A stretch of DNA of 45,025 bases from an uncultured Methanobrevibacter sp. (GTDB lineage Archaea; Methanobacteriota; Methanobacteria; Methanobacteriales; Methanobacteriaceae): contig NZ_CACXXB010000021.1 in NCBI RefSeq assembly GCF_902771435.1, positions 1-45,025 on the forward strand, written 5' to 3'. The notes below the pieces were generated by a model that was not told where the DNA came from, did not search any database, and saw only the letters and a list, made by a program, of their open reading frames with translations. The position numbers and the translations under genes are program-made. Shown here in pieces: positions 30,201 to 37,861 of this stretch. Every line of letters begins with the position of its first letter. Position 1 is the first letter of the stretch.

Positions 30201-30872
30201 ATGGAAAATGAAATACAAACAATCAAAGAAATAAAAAAGAAAATTAAAGATTTTGAAAAGAGCGATATCGACAAAACAAAAACTAAAAAATTAAAATTTT
30301 ATGAATTTAATGATTTTTTAAATGTTTCAGAAAAAATTGAAGAATATCTATCCGATTTTACAGATGAAATAGAAAAATTACTCCCCTCTGATGTAGACAA
30401 ACAGAGTATTAATTTTTTACTATATGAACTTTTAATTAATGTTTATAAACATTCAAAATTTAGAAATGCCCATATAGAAATTAATAACGATGAAAATATC
30501 ACCATATTAATCCATGATGACGGTATTGGAATTCCTAAAAGCTTTAAAGATGCTAAAATTAAATGTTCAAATGATGGGAAAGCTATTTTTTATGCTGTGA
30601 ATGGAAAAACAACCGACAAAGAGAAATTTAATCTGCATGGAAGAGGGTTGAATTCAACTGCCAGAATAACAACTCTCGGTTTTGAAGGAAAAATGATAAT
30701 TTCATCAGGAAACGGCACCTGTAAAATAACAAAAAATGGAATAAACATAATTCAAAACAAAACATTTATAGATGGAACTTTTATATTATTGCGAATAAAT
30801 AATAAGAAAATAGATAACCTCTATGAATATTTAAAATTTGAAAAAATCAATGAGGAAGTAGAACATGACTAA
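30201..30872 (+). CDS. HATPase (GHKL) domain protein, anti-sigma-kinase-like
   Basis: 223 residues from the ATG at 30201, with GGTG overlapping the end of the permease gene. An N-terminal coiled coil (residues 1-50, Lys/Glu rich) precedes a GHKL ATPase domain: N-box NFLLYELLINVYKHSKFRNAHIEI, G1 DDGIGIP and G2 LHGRGLNSTARI. No histidine-phosphorylation domain is visible, so it resembles SpoIIAB/RsbW-type switch kinases rather than full sensor kinases. The next gene overlaps by 8 bases and encodes a STAS-like protein, an expected partner. Confidence 0.78.
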   Translation: MENEIQTIKEIKKKIKDFEKSDIDKTKTKKLKFYEFNDFLNVSEKIEEYLSDFTDEIEKLLPSDVDKQSINFLLYELLINVYKHSKFRNAHIEINNDENITILIHDDGIGIPKSFKDAKIKCSNDGKAIFYAVNGKTTDKEKFNLHGRGLNSTARITTLGFEGKMIISSGNGTCKITKNGINIIQNKTFIDGTFILLRINNKKIDNLYEYLKFEKINEEVEHD

Positions 30873-31134
30873 AATTGAAATAATTCTTGAAGAGAAATAC
30901 CCTAAAAAACTGGGAATGGGTCCAACAGCAAAAAAACTTTTTCAAGAGATTAAAAACGAGAAAGAGGTAATATTTAACTTCAAAAATATTGAATTTATGA
31001 GCAGATCATTTGCACAGGAATATGTTTTTCAAAAGCACAATACAAATTGCAATATTACTGAAATAAACATGGAGCCTTCAATAGAACAATTATTAGAGAT
31101 TGTTCAAGAAGACTTTGAAAAAACATGTTTATAA
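30865..31134 (+). CDS. STAS-like DUF4325 protein
   Basis: 89 residues. The pattern LGMGPTAKKLFQEI, then NFKNIEFMSRSFAQEYVFQK, matches DUF4325, a STAS-like domain often found beside ATP-binding GHKL proteins. The overlap with the HATPase gene (8 bases) suggests coupled production of a pair. In bacterial partner switches the STAS protein is phosphorylated on Ser/Thr by the kinase; SRSF is a possible site. Targets in archaea are unknown because there are no sigma factors. Confidence 0.75.
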   Translation: MTKIEIILEEKYPKKLGMGPTAKKLFQEIKNEKEVIFNFKNIEFMSRSFAQEYVFQKHNTNCNITEINMEPSIEQLLEIVQEDFEKTCL

Positions 31135-31160
31135 AAAATAAAATCAAAATTTTAAAGTAG

Positions 31161-32057
31161 CTAGATAATCAATACATTATCTGCTATTTTTTCTGCTTTT
31201 TCCTGAATATCAGAAATGTCCTGACCCGGAAATGCATCAATGACACATAAATCTGCATGTTCGACACTTAAATCTTCAAATGCCTGATTATGTATTTCAA
31301 ATCCGTCGCCGATTCCATTGATTTCCAGATTATTTTTCAGCGCTTCAATCATCTCAGGGTTAATGTCATTGAATATTACCTTTTCAAATCCGTATTTCAG
31401 CATATAGATTCCAAGTGCTCCCAAACCGCACATCCCGTCAATGGCTGTGCCTTTCTTAATACCGTTATTGTCGAGATAATTGTGCAGCCTGAGCAATTTC
31501 TCTTCAGTGGTCATTGCAACTTCAATATGGTGCCTTGACTGGTTTTTAACTAAAATTATTTTTTCATCAAGCAATGTCCTCATAACATTAATCTGAGTGT
31601 CGTCACCTTCGAGAATTTCAAAGTGACCAATGTCAGAATCCCTATTCAGCTGTCCGACAACATTTTGAGGACTTCCCTTCAAAACGCATTTTACTTCTGG
31701 AACTTCATCCATCAGTTTGGCAGCAACTTCTGGAGTGAAATCCGGATGAAGCAATATCAGTGTGTTTTTTTGAATGAATTGGGGGTTCAGACTGCTGAAG
31801 TAAAAATCAGATAATGGTACTGGAGAGTTACGCCTGAGTGTTGCCTTTTCACCTACAATCCCGTTTTCAATCATGATTTTCAGTATGTGGCTCATTACAA
31901 TATCAAGAGGTCTTTTTCCACATTGACACCTCATATAATCGCCGTCATAATCATCGAAGTTAATCAGGTCTTTTAAAGGGGAAAATTTTTTTATTTGAAC
32001 ATCCCTGCAGTTTTCACATTCGTTTAATGAATCCATTCTATCCTCAATATCCAGCAT
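31161..32057 (-). CDS. Class I SAM-dependent methyltransferase with N-terminal zinc-like motif
   Basis: 298 residues. The N-terminal half has CENC and CQCG pairs (about 14-60) and a domain specific to archaea. The C-terminal half is a Rossmann methyltransferase: motif I AIDGMCGLGALGIYML, acidic loop VIFNDINPEMIEALKNN and motif IV DAFPG. The Asn/Asp-Pro-Pro-Tyr expected in N6-adenine or cytosine-N4 enzymes is absent, so it resembles predicted RNA or protein methylases. Substrate unknown. It is divergent from the secretion ATPase gene. Confidence 0.72.
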   Translation of the reverse strand: MLDIEDRMDSLNECENCRDVQIKKFSPLKDLINFDDYDGDYMRCQCGKRPLDIVMSHILKIMIENGIVGEKATLRRNSPVPLSDFYFSSLNPQFIQKNTLILLHPDFTPEVAAKLMDEVPEVKCVLKGSPQNVVGQLNRDSDIGHFEILEGDDTQINVMRTLLDEKIILVKNQSRHHIEVAMTTEEKLLRLHNYLDNNGIKKGTAIDGMCGLGALGIYMLKYGFEKVIFNDINPEMIEALKNNLEINGIGDGFEIHNQAFEDLSVEHADLCVIDAFPGQDISDIQEKAEKIADNVLII

Positions 32058-32092
32058 GCAATAACCTCACAATTGATTTGATAATATGATTT

Positions 32093-32152
32093 TGATTTAT
32101 ATAAGTAATTATGCTTTCGAAAGTAATAAAAACTTTATTAATCAGTAATACT
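32093..32152 (+). promoter_or_regulatory. Shared promoter region with CTTTCGAAAG palindrome and ATCAGTAATACT motif
   Basis: Between the methyltransferase (minus) and secretion ATPase (plus). TTTATATA at 32093-32100 is a TATA box. CTTTCGAAAG at 32114-32123 is a perfect 10-base palindrome and a candidate operator. ATCAGTAATACT at 32141-32152 equals 12 of the 13 bases of the left half of the cbiM inverted repeat, without an opposite half nearby. Confidence 0.4.
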
Positions 32153-32191
32153 AATTTTAAAATGTGTTAAAAATCGCTTAAGGTGAAAAAT

Positions 32192-33619
32192 ATGAGCAAT
32201 AATGAGATTATACCACAATATAACGTGTCCAGACAAAATTACAGCCCTGAGGAAAAAATTCTCTTAGGCGAAATTCGTGAAAACCTGGTTGACCTTGCCA
32301 TATCAACAGGCGAAAATTTCCAGTCAAATGAAGAGAAGCTGTTAGGCGACATAAGAAACTTCCTATTCATGAGGCTTTCAGATGAAAATCAAAATCTTCA
32401 AGTCTCAAAGCAATATTTGGATGACCTGTCCCATAAGCTTCTAAGGGACATAATCGGTTACGGAAAAATAGATTCACTGATTCAGGATGATGATTTGGAG
32501 GAAATCATGATAAATGGAATAAGCAAACCAGTATTCGTCTACCACAGAAAATACGGAATGATGAAAACAAATATTGAATTTGATGATGAAAAGGAGCTAA
32601 TAGACCTAATAGATTCAATTGCAAGACAGATCAACAGAAGAATAGACCAGGAGTCTCCAATTCTAGACGGCAGATTAACTGACGGGTCAAGAATAAATGC
32701 CACAATCCCTCCCGTATCACCGGACGGCCCTTCATTAACCATTAGAAAATTTAAGAAAGACCCCTTTACCATCATTGATTTAATCAATTCTAAAACAATT
32801 TCAATAGAACTTGCGGCCTTTCTGTGGGTTTGTTTTGACGGCCTTGGAGTCAAATCCGCAAATGCAATTATCTCCGGAGGAACAAGTTCCGGGAAAACAA
32901 CAACCTTAAATGCCCTTTGCTCCTTTATCAACCCTAAGGAAAGAATAATAACAATTGAAGACACATTGGAGCTGCAGATTCCTCATGAACATGTCATCAG
33001 AATGGAAACAAGACCTGCAAATGTGGAAAACAAAGGCGAATTAACCATGAACGATTTGGTTAAAAATTCATTAAGGCAACGCCCCGACAGAATCATTGTT
33101 GGAGAGGTCCGATCAGATGAGGCAATTACACTATTTACCGCATTGAATACCGGACATTCGGGATTTGGAACATTGCATTCAAATGACGCCAGAGAAACAA
33201 TTACAAGATTGACCAATGCCCCAATGTCCGTTCCTGAAATAATGATTCAGGCCATCGACTTTATTATAATGCAAAACAGGATTTACACATCTTCAGGAGT
33301 GTCCTACAGAAGAATCAGTGAAGTTGCCGAAGTGGTGGGAATCGAGGAAGGAGTGGTTCAGCTAAACAAAATCTTCCAGTGGAACCCGGAAACAGATGCA
33401 ATTGAAAATGTAAGCATATCAAGCAAAACACTCACGCAACTTGCAAACCTGACCGGAAAATCAGTCAGCGAAATCCACAGAGAAATTGAAAACAGAGAAA
33501 TCGTTTTAAGCCATATGGTTGAACATGACATCCATTCCAGTGATGATGTAAAAAGCGTTTTTGATTTGTACTACAATGACAGCGAAAAAGTCTTAAACAG
33601 AATACTGTTGAACGGGTGA
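32192..33619 (+). CDS. Type II/IV secretion ATPase (GspE/CpaF family)
   Basis: 475 residues from the ATG at 32192 (GGTG 8 bases upstream; a GTG at 32183 is the alternative). Walker [17 protein letters not shown], Asp box [10 protein letters not shown], His box [12 protein letters not shown] and Walker B-like [12 protein letters not shown] identify a hexameric secretion ATPase of the archaeal pilus or archaellum-related type. The partner membrane protein follows after 25 bases, but no pilin is in the window. It probably powers assembly of a type IV pilus-like surface structure. Confidence 0.88.
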   Translation: MSNNEIIPQYNVSRQNYSPEEKILLGEIRENLVDLAISTGENFQSNEEKLLGDIRNFLFMRLSDENQNLQVSKQYLDDLSHKLLRDIIGYGKIDSLIQDDDLEEIMINGISKPVFVYHRKYGMMKTNIEFDDEKELIDLIDSIARQINRRIDQESPILDGRLTDGSRINATIPPVSPDGPSLTIRKFKKDPFTIIDLINSKTISIELAAFLWVCFDGLGVKSANAIISGGTSSGKTTTLNALCSFINPKERIITIEDTLELQIPHEHVIRMETRPANVENKGELTMNDLVKNSLRQRPDRIIVGEVRSDEAITLFTALNTGHSGFGTLHSNDARETITRLTNAPMSVPEIMIQAIDFIIMQNRIYTSSGVSYRRISEVAEVVGIEEGVVQLNKIFQWNPETDAIENVSISSKTLTQLANLTGKSVSEIHREIENREIVLSHMVEHDIHSSDDVKSVFDLYYNDSEKVLNRILLNG

Positions 33620-33644
33620 TATCATTTTAAACAAGTTTTTCATA

Positions 33645-34520
33645 ATGATTGGCACAATCGCATTATCTTCAGTTTCATTTTTCAAAAACATTACCAGAAA
33701 AGATAACAATTCCAAAAAAGAGTCAAAGACATCATCACTATTTTCAAGACTGGATTTCGAAAAAAGGATACCTGCAAATGAAAGGGACAGGATAGACGAG
33801 CTGAGAGAACGTCTAATTCCGACAATGGTTAAAAAATCAACAATAACAGCCATAATTCTCATATCCCTACTGTTATTTTTCATTATACCTCCGGAAATCT
33901 GTGCAATGTATCTGGTCATGGTTGGAATGGTATATGTGTTTTTAATATACTATCCTAAAATTAAAGAACAGAAAAACTATTCTGATTTAAATCGGGAACT
34001 GCCGTATGCCTTAAGACACATGGGAATCGAGTTAAAGTCCGGGAAAGGCCTTCATGACACATTGATGACAATAAGAAATTCCGGTTATGGATCATTTTCA
34101 AAAGAAATCAATCGTGTTTTGGAAGAGGTGAAATATGGAAAATCAACCGAAGATTCCCTTCTTGAAATGTCTGAAAGAATCAAATCAGAAGGCCTTACAA
34201 GAGCAATACAGCAGATTGTAGGCACTCTAAGGGTCGGAGGAAATCTGGCATACAGCTTGGACATAATTGCAAAAGACATTTCATTTGAAATGCAAATCAA
34301 GTTAAAGGAATATTCCCAAAAATTAAATTCATTCATACTGATTTATACGTTTATAGCTATTTTGGCTCCGGTAATCAGTCTGATAATGTTGATGGCAGGT
34401 TCAACAGTTATGGGAGACGTCATATCATCAAACATGTTAATGTTGATATATTCTGTGTTTTTCCCGATGATAGTGATGTTTATGGGAGTGTTCATTAAGA
34501 GATTAGAACCGAAAGTTTAA
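33645..34520 (+). CDS. Type II secretion F (TadC/PilC-like) membrane protein
   Basis: 291 residues. After a charged N-terminus there are two helices (about 66-100), a cytoplasmic T2SSF domain (LPYALRHMGIELKSGKGLHDTLMTIRNSGYGSFSKE, KYGKSTEDSLLEMSERI, RVGGNLAYSLDIIAKDISFEM) and two C-terminal helices. It is the platform protein for the ATPase just upstream. The ATG at 33645 has no strong ribosome binding site, so the true start may be a few codons upstream. The stop precedes the convergent DUF4012 gene by 18 bases. Confidence 0.82.
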   Translation: MIGTIALSSVSFFKNITRKDNNSKKESKTSSLFSRLDFEKRIPANERDRIDELRERLIPTMVKKSTITAIILISLLLFFIIPPEICAMYLVMVGMVYVFLIYYPKIKEQKNYSDLNRELPYALRHMGIELKSGKGLHDTLMTIRNSGYGSFSKEINRVLEEVKYGKSTEDSLLEMSERIKSEGLTRAIQQIVGTLRVGGNLAYSLDIIAKDISFEMQIKLKEYSQKLNSFILIYTFIAILAPVISLIMLMAGSTVMGDVISSNMLMLIYSVFFPMIVMFMGVFIKRLEPKV

Positions 34521-34538
34521 AATAAAAAAAGAAAGGAA

Positions 34539-35258
34539 TTAACCGAAGAATGATTCAATTCCTTTTGATGCTAACAATCCTACAAATTCGCCTTCTTTAT
34601 CCATGATAATGTTGCCTTTTGCATATTGATCAAGAGCCGCATTTATCATGCCTTTTTTCACGTTAGGATCTTTTGCTGCTCTTGCCGCAGCTTTAACGAC
34701 ATCCAATACAGCAGTTCCTCTTGATACTCCTTGACCCCAGTCTTCTTCACGGATAATGTCAATACTGCTCACATGAGTTTTATTTCCATTAACATCTATT
34801 GTTCCTGCGGCGTCAAGCACTGCATCTAAAGCTTTAGTATTTATTGCAACAACAGAATCTATTTGATAATTTGTATTATGCTCCACAATTTCCTTTGCAA
34901 GCCTCATGTCAAGAGCATTATCTGAGTCCCAAAAAGCATCGTGAAGCAGCAACCTAGATCCTGCACCTTGAGCTTGAGCTTCAGCAGGTTCCTTAGCTGT
35001 CGGGTGAGTCAAACCGCCCGGATAAACAGGAGTATAATTCTTAAGAGTACCATTATTCAAAGTTACGATAAACGCCATGTCACAAGCTCCCATTCCAGGC
35101 CGGTCTTCACTTTCATCAATAGCACATACCAAAATATTTCTGTTACCATTGTTGAGTTCGGAATTTTGACCTATGAAAAGTGCACTTGCAATAATTGCTA
35201 CAAGAATTATAAGAACGGCAATTATTATGGCAATAATTATTTTTTTTGTCCTGTCCAT
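34539..35258 (-). CDS. DUF4012 domain protein, membrane anchored
   Basis: 239 residues. One N-terminal helix (IIIAIIIAVLIILVAIIASALF) anchors an extracytoplasmic domain with NILVCAIDESEDRPGMGACDMAFIVTLNNGTLKNYTPVYP, DVNGNKTHVSSIDIIREEDWG and a regulator-like segment, matching the DUF4012 (LytR/CpsA/Psr-related) family of methanogens. Such proteins may attach polymers to the pseudomurein wall; this is inference from distant relatives. It lies convergent to the secretion platform gene. Its promoter would be near 35285-35330, where I see AT-rich sequence only. Confidence 0.7.
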   Translation of the reverse strand: MDRTKKIIIAIIIAVLIILVAIIASALFIGQNSELNNGNRNILVCAIDESEDRPGMGACDMAFIVTLNNGTLKNYTPVYPGGLTHPTAKEPAEAQAQGAGSRLLLHDAFWDSDNALDMRLAKEIVEHNTNYQIDSVVAINTKALDAVLDAAGTIDVNGNKTHVSSIDIIREEDWGQGVSRGTAVLDVVKAAARAAKDPNVKKGMINAALDQYAKGNIIMDKEGEFVGLLASKGIESFFG

Positions 35259-35377
35259 AATTCCTACCTATTTAAAGTTATTTAAAGTAATATTTAATAT
35301 CTAATTTAACATACTTAAATATTTATCAAAAATAGATAAAAATTGAAAAAAATTGAGAAAAATTAAAAAATATTAAA

Positions 35378-35491
35378 TTAGTGACAGTTGCATCCAAAAA
35401 AGAAACACCATAATTTTTTAAAAATGCTTTTTTTCTCCTTTGAATCATCTTTTACTTCACAACATTTTGCTTTATTTGTCTTGTTTGCCAT
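35378..35491 (-). CDS. Small Cys-rich protein (37 residues), putative metal-related
   Basis: 37 residues: MANKTNKAKCCEVKDDSK followed by a basic helix, an aromatic stretch (LWCFFFG) and the ending CNCH. Five Cys and one His in a small basic protein suggest metal binding, but no family is recognised. The ATG at 35491 has AGGTG 6 bases upstream, a good archaeal site. The ribosome binding site is in a 15-base palindrome, and further hairpins occupy the leader. The leader arises from an iron-boxed promoter at 35658-35741. Its short length makes coding status uncertain. Confidence 0.5.
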   Translation of the reverse strand: MANKTNKAKCCEVKDDSKEKKSIFKKLWCFFFGCNCH

Positions 35492-35497
35492 TTAAAA

Positions 35498-35598
35498 CAC
35501 CTAAAATAGGTGAAATTAAATATGGAGTTCATATTTAATTTCATGAGAGTAGTCATATGCCATTACTAAATTAAAGAGTTTAAAACTAATTTAGTAAT
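35498..35598 (-). promoter_or_regulatory. Hairpin-rich leader of the small Cys-rich gene
   Basis: Minus-strand order: a 12-bp hairpin (35562-35573 with 35587-35598), a 13-bp hairpin (35511-35523 with 35531-35543, loop GAACTCC) and a 6-bp hairpin CACCTA/TAGGTG (35498-35512) that includes the ribosome binding site AGGTG. The last two share two bases, so they partly exclude each other, as in a translational switch. The leader upstream of these is about 90-100 nt more, back to the promoter. Confidence 0.45.
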
Positions 35599-35657
35599 AA
35601 TCGGAGAATTGTAGTGTGATTTAATATCAACATACAATAGCAATCAAAATTAGAAAT

Positions 35658-35741
35658 TTAGGTAAACCTAATTTCTTATTGCCATACTTGATTTTGTATC
35701 AAGACCTATTTAAATGTTTTGAAATTTTTAGGTTAACCTAA
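35658..35741 (-). promoter_or_regulatory. Iron-boxed promoter of the Cys-rich gene leader
   Basis: TTAGGTTAACCTAA (35728-35741) lies 11-12 bases upstream of a minus-strand TATA box TTTAAATA (35709-35716), and TTAGGTAAACCTAA (35658-35671) lies 37 bases downstream. These distances match the two ncRNA promoters (13/36 and 13/34). The TATA box is symmetric enough to allow either strand, but the spacing fits the minus reading. Confidence 0.6.
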
Positions 35742-35760
35742 AATATGAAAAATATAGGAT

Positions 35761-35787
35761 GGTGCTTAAAAAACCCCTTTAAGCACC
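35761..35787. terminator. 10-bp palindromic hairpin between iron promoter and ncRNA copy B
   Basis: GGTGCTTAAA (35761-35770) pairs with TTTAAGCACC (35778-35787) around a loop of seven bases. No strong T-run follows on either strand, so the direction is uncertain. It separates the ncRNA B transcript from the promoter of the Cys-rich gene, which suggests a transcription boundary. Confidence 0.45.
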
Positions 35788-35827
35788 TTTCGAGGAAAAA
35801 TAATATGGAGTTTAAAACGACATATTG

Positions 35828-36065
35828 AAATAAAAACAGTGAAAAACTCCAATCACTATTTTTAAAGAGAGTATGTATTTGATGTTTACTATCAGAAACC
35901 ATAAACATCATTTTGGAAATTTCGGCAGATAATTTCCCGATATCAAATTAGAAAATTGTGGAAACTAATTCAATATCAAAATATATTTTTGGAGATTGTA
36001 TTATTATTGACTAATAATATGTTTTGTTAAAGTGAAAATTTAGGTATGCCTAAATTTATGTCACT
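35828..36065 (-). ncRNA. Putative iron-responsive structured RNA, copy B
   Basis: Minus-strand paralogue of the element at 26683-26893. Hairpins in order: H1, 13 bp, 35965-35977 with 35939-35951 (two G-U pairs); H2, GGAAATT 35931-35937 with AATTTCC 35915-35921, loop with ATCTGCC; H3, 9-10 bp, 35902-35910 with 35880-35888. A further small hairpin (35838-35842 with 35853-35857) and a T-run at 35836-35828 look like the terminator. Against copy A, the outer pair of H1 is G-C instead of A-U, and the third pair of H3 is A-U instead of G-C, both kept paired. The H3 loop differs and lacks CTCCTC. The start is estimated from the TATA box at 36088-36096. No ORF is seen. Confidence 0.6.
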
Positions 36066-36123
36066 TGTATTAAAGTTGGACATCATAGTATATAAACTTT
36101 ACTAAATTTTTAGGTATGCCTAA
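36040..36123 (-). promoter_or_regulatory. Box-TATA-box promoter of ncRNA copy B
   Basis: On the minus strand: TTAGGCATACCTAA (36110-36123), TATA box TTTATATAC (36088-36096) and TTAGGCATACCTAA (36040-36053). The gap is 13 bases before TATA and 34 after. The sequence between TATA and the second box includes the block AACTTTAATACAAGTGACAT, also present in copy A. Confidence 0.68.
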
Positions 36124-36166
36124 AATTTTGAAAATTGAAATAAAAAAAAGAAAAAAATGAAAGATT

Positions 36167-36436
36167 TTACATTAATCTTCCAACACCAGTAATTTCGATA
36201 CTGGCTACGCCATCAATACCGGAAACCATTTCTTCAACAGGTTCGGATCCGCCTTCACCGTCTTCAGTGATGAAACTTATAATGATAGCTACTAAACCAA
36301 AAGCGATTGGTTCTTCTTTCATATCATTAAGTTTAGCACCTTCAGGCATTGAATCTTTGATTGTTGCTTTGATAGCTTCTAAATCTACATCCGGACTGTC
36401 TGGCATGATTTTCATAGTTGTTAATACTTCACCCAT
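36167..36436 (-). CDS. ef1b: Translation elongation factor 1-beta (aEF-1B)
   Basis: 89 residues. The archaeal guanine-nucleotide exchange factor for EF-1alpha: MGEVLTTMKIMPDSPDVDLEAIKATIKD, PIAFGLVAIIISFITED and GVASIEITGVGRLM at the end are all conserved, and the length is typical. It is the last gene of a group with a zinc finger protein and MfnE, an order seen in other Methanobacteriales (recalled). AGGAGG-like bases lie before the ATG. Confidence 0.95.
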   Translation of the reverse strand: MGEVLTTMKIMPDSPDVDLEAIKATIKDSMPEGAKLNDMKEEPIAFGLVAIIISFITEDGEGGSEPVEEMVSGIDGVASIEITGVGRLM

Positions 36437-36456
36437 TCTAATTCCTCCATTTAAAT

Positions 36457-36618
36457 TTATGGTCCTTCAAATCCGCATTCGCATTTGTAAGCATGACCAA
36501 AAGTACGGCATTTTTCACATCTTGCAATTTTTGCTCCACAAAGAGGACATTCGAATTCAACGAAAGGTCCAGTTAATGGAATTTCTTGTTTACATGAAAT
36601 ACATTCTACAGTTTTCAT
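36457..36618 (-). CDS. Small zinc-finger protein (HVO_2753-like)
   Basis: 53 residues, too short for many ORF callers. Four Cys pairs form two zinc sites: CISC and CPLC, then CEKC and CEC. The pattern MKTVECISCKQEIPLTG, FECPLCGAKIARCEKCR and YKCECGFEGP matches the archaeal HVO_2753 zinc finger family, which is usually next to EF-1beta. Its ATG overlaps the mfnE stop, so it is translated with that gene. Structural studies of HVO_2753 are recalled, but its role is unclear. Confidence 0.85.
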   Translation of the reverse strand: MKTVECISCKQEIPLTGPFVEFECPLCGAKIARCEKCRTFGHAYKCECGFEGP

Positions 36619-37289
36619 CTTAAATCACCTATTATTTTTGTGTAATCGAAGTTATAATGATTTACATTATCATCTATAAGAGATAAAACCCTTTCAGGGT
36701 ACTTCCCATTCACAACATAACAATCAGTCCCAAACTCTAATAAAAGAGACGGCAACATTACATCAATCGATGACTCCTGAAAAGTTAGTAAAGTTTTTGC
36801 ATCAATTTTACTTATGAATGTTGAACCTGGCTCCTTCGGTTCTTGGGTATATATACCATTTACATTTGTTACTATAAAAAGGTTCGCATTTAGCATGTTT
36901 GCAACATAGGCCGCAATCGAATCTGAAGTCACATCCCATGAGCATTCGAAGGGATCTTCATTTCTTAAAAATTCGGAAACAATAAATATAGGAGTCAATC
37001 CTTCATCGGATATGTCATTCACCTCATCCAATGAGTATGCCAATTTTGCAGATTCAACCTTATCATTGACAAGTTTTGCTATAATATCCATGCAATCGAT
37101 AGCTGTCCAATGATTTGTCTCGTCTGAAAAGCTAACTTCATCATTATATTTGCGAATCAAATTTGCAAACTCGCCTCCTCCAAGAATTATGCATGAACCG
37201 GTGTTTTTCAATTTGTCCGCCAGTGTTATTGCATGATTCGGGAACAGACTTCCTCCGATTTTTACAACCTGTTTTATGATAATGACCAC
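36615..37289 (-). CDS. mfnE: Amino acid kinase-family protein, probable MfnE (methanofuran biosynthesis)
   Basis: 224 residues. Kinase core: KIGGSLFPNHAITLADKL at the start, ILGGGEFANLIRKY, DVTSDSIAAYVANMLNANLFIVTNVNGIYTQEP. This resembles the MJ0458-type amino-acid-kinase protein that phosphorylates 5-(aminomethyl)-3-furanmethanol phosphate in methanofuran synthesis. The start GTG (37289) is assigned for lack of a nearby ATG. It is first in a group with the zinc finger and EF-1beta genes. Alternative: another amino acid kinase. Confidence 0.75.
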   Translation of the reverse strand: MVIIIKQVVKIGGSLFPNHAITLADKLKNTGSCIILGGGEFANLIRKYNDEVSFSDETNHWTAIDCMDIIAKLVNDKVESAKLAYSLDEVNDISDEGLTPIFIVSEFLRNEDPFECSWDVTSDSIAAYVANMLNANLFIVTNVNGIYTQEPKEPGSTFISKIDAKTLLTFQESSIDVMLPSLLLEFGTDCYVVNGKYPERVLSLIDDNVNHYNFDYTKIIGDLR

Positions 37290-37334
37290 GACCCTGTTTA
37301 ATTAAAAATAGCTATCATTAAAATGACACTTCAT

Positions 37335-37673
37335 TCATAAAAGTTTCAAATCTCCTGTCACTTCGTCAAGGATTTTATCCTCATCAGGCCCAAGTGCTAA
37401 AACAGTGACGCTTGATGTAGGTATCTGTGTCCTTCCGGCATCAACTACCAAATAATTGACAATGCCCTTTTCATCAGCCAATTTTTTAAGTGCAGTTAGC
37501 TCATCTAAAGTCTGAACTTTTAAAACAACCTTTGCATAAGCTTCATTTTCCCATTTTCTAATTTTATCAGCAGATGATTTTTTATATGCTCCAATGGCAC
37601 CATGGCAGCACTGAGCGGCGATTTTTCCCTTGCGCATTTTTAAATCTGTTCTTACAATCATTACTTGTTTCAT
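37335..37673 (-). CDS. pth2: Peptidyl-tRNA hydrolase, type 2
   Basis: 112 residues, typical of archaeal Pth2, which releases peptides from prematurely dissociated peptidyl-tRNA. Signature MKQVMIVRTDLKMRKGKIAAQCCHGAIGAY, with the catalytic-region Lys and the QCCH motif, and VVDAGRTQIPTSSVTVLALGP near the end. It lies 45 bases upstream of mfnE on the same strand and may share transcription with it. Confidence 0.95.
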   Translation of the reverse strand: MKQVMIVRTDLKMRKGKIAAQCCHGAIGAYKKSSADKIRKWENEAYAKVVLKVQTLDELTALKKLADEKGIVNYLVVDAGRTQIPTSSVTVLALGPDEDKILDEVTGDLKLL

Positions 37674-37861
37674 AATATCATCAAAAAAATCAAACTAAAA
37701 ATATTTTTTCATTAATTAAAATATTCTGATTATTACTATTTTAATATTTACTATTGCCGGCGAAATTAAAAAAAATATTATCCGCCTACTAAAAAAAACA
37801 AATATAACTTTTTAAATAATATTACATAGAAGTATTTCATATAGAACATTGTAGGGATAAA

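Noticed and set aside
35522..35569. 15-codon plus-strand ORF starting MEFIFNF with GGTG upstream
   Set aside because: It lies within the palindromic leader hairpin of the minus-strand gene, so the GGTG and ATG are by-products of the palindrome.
35801..35826. Seven-codon plus-strand ORF (MEFKTTY) with GAGG before it
   Set aside because: Too short to judge, and the minus-strand reading of the region explains the boxes and hairpins better.
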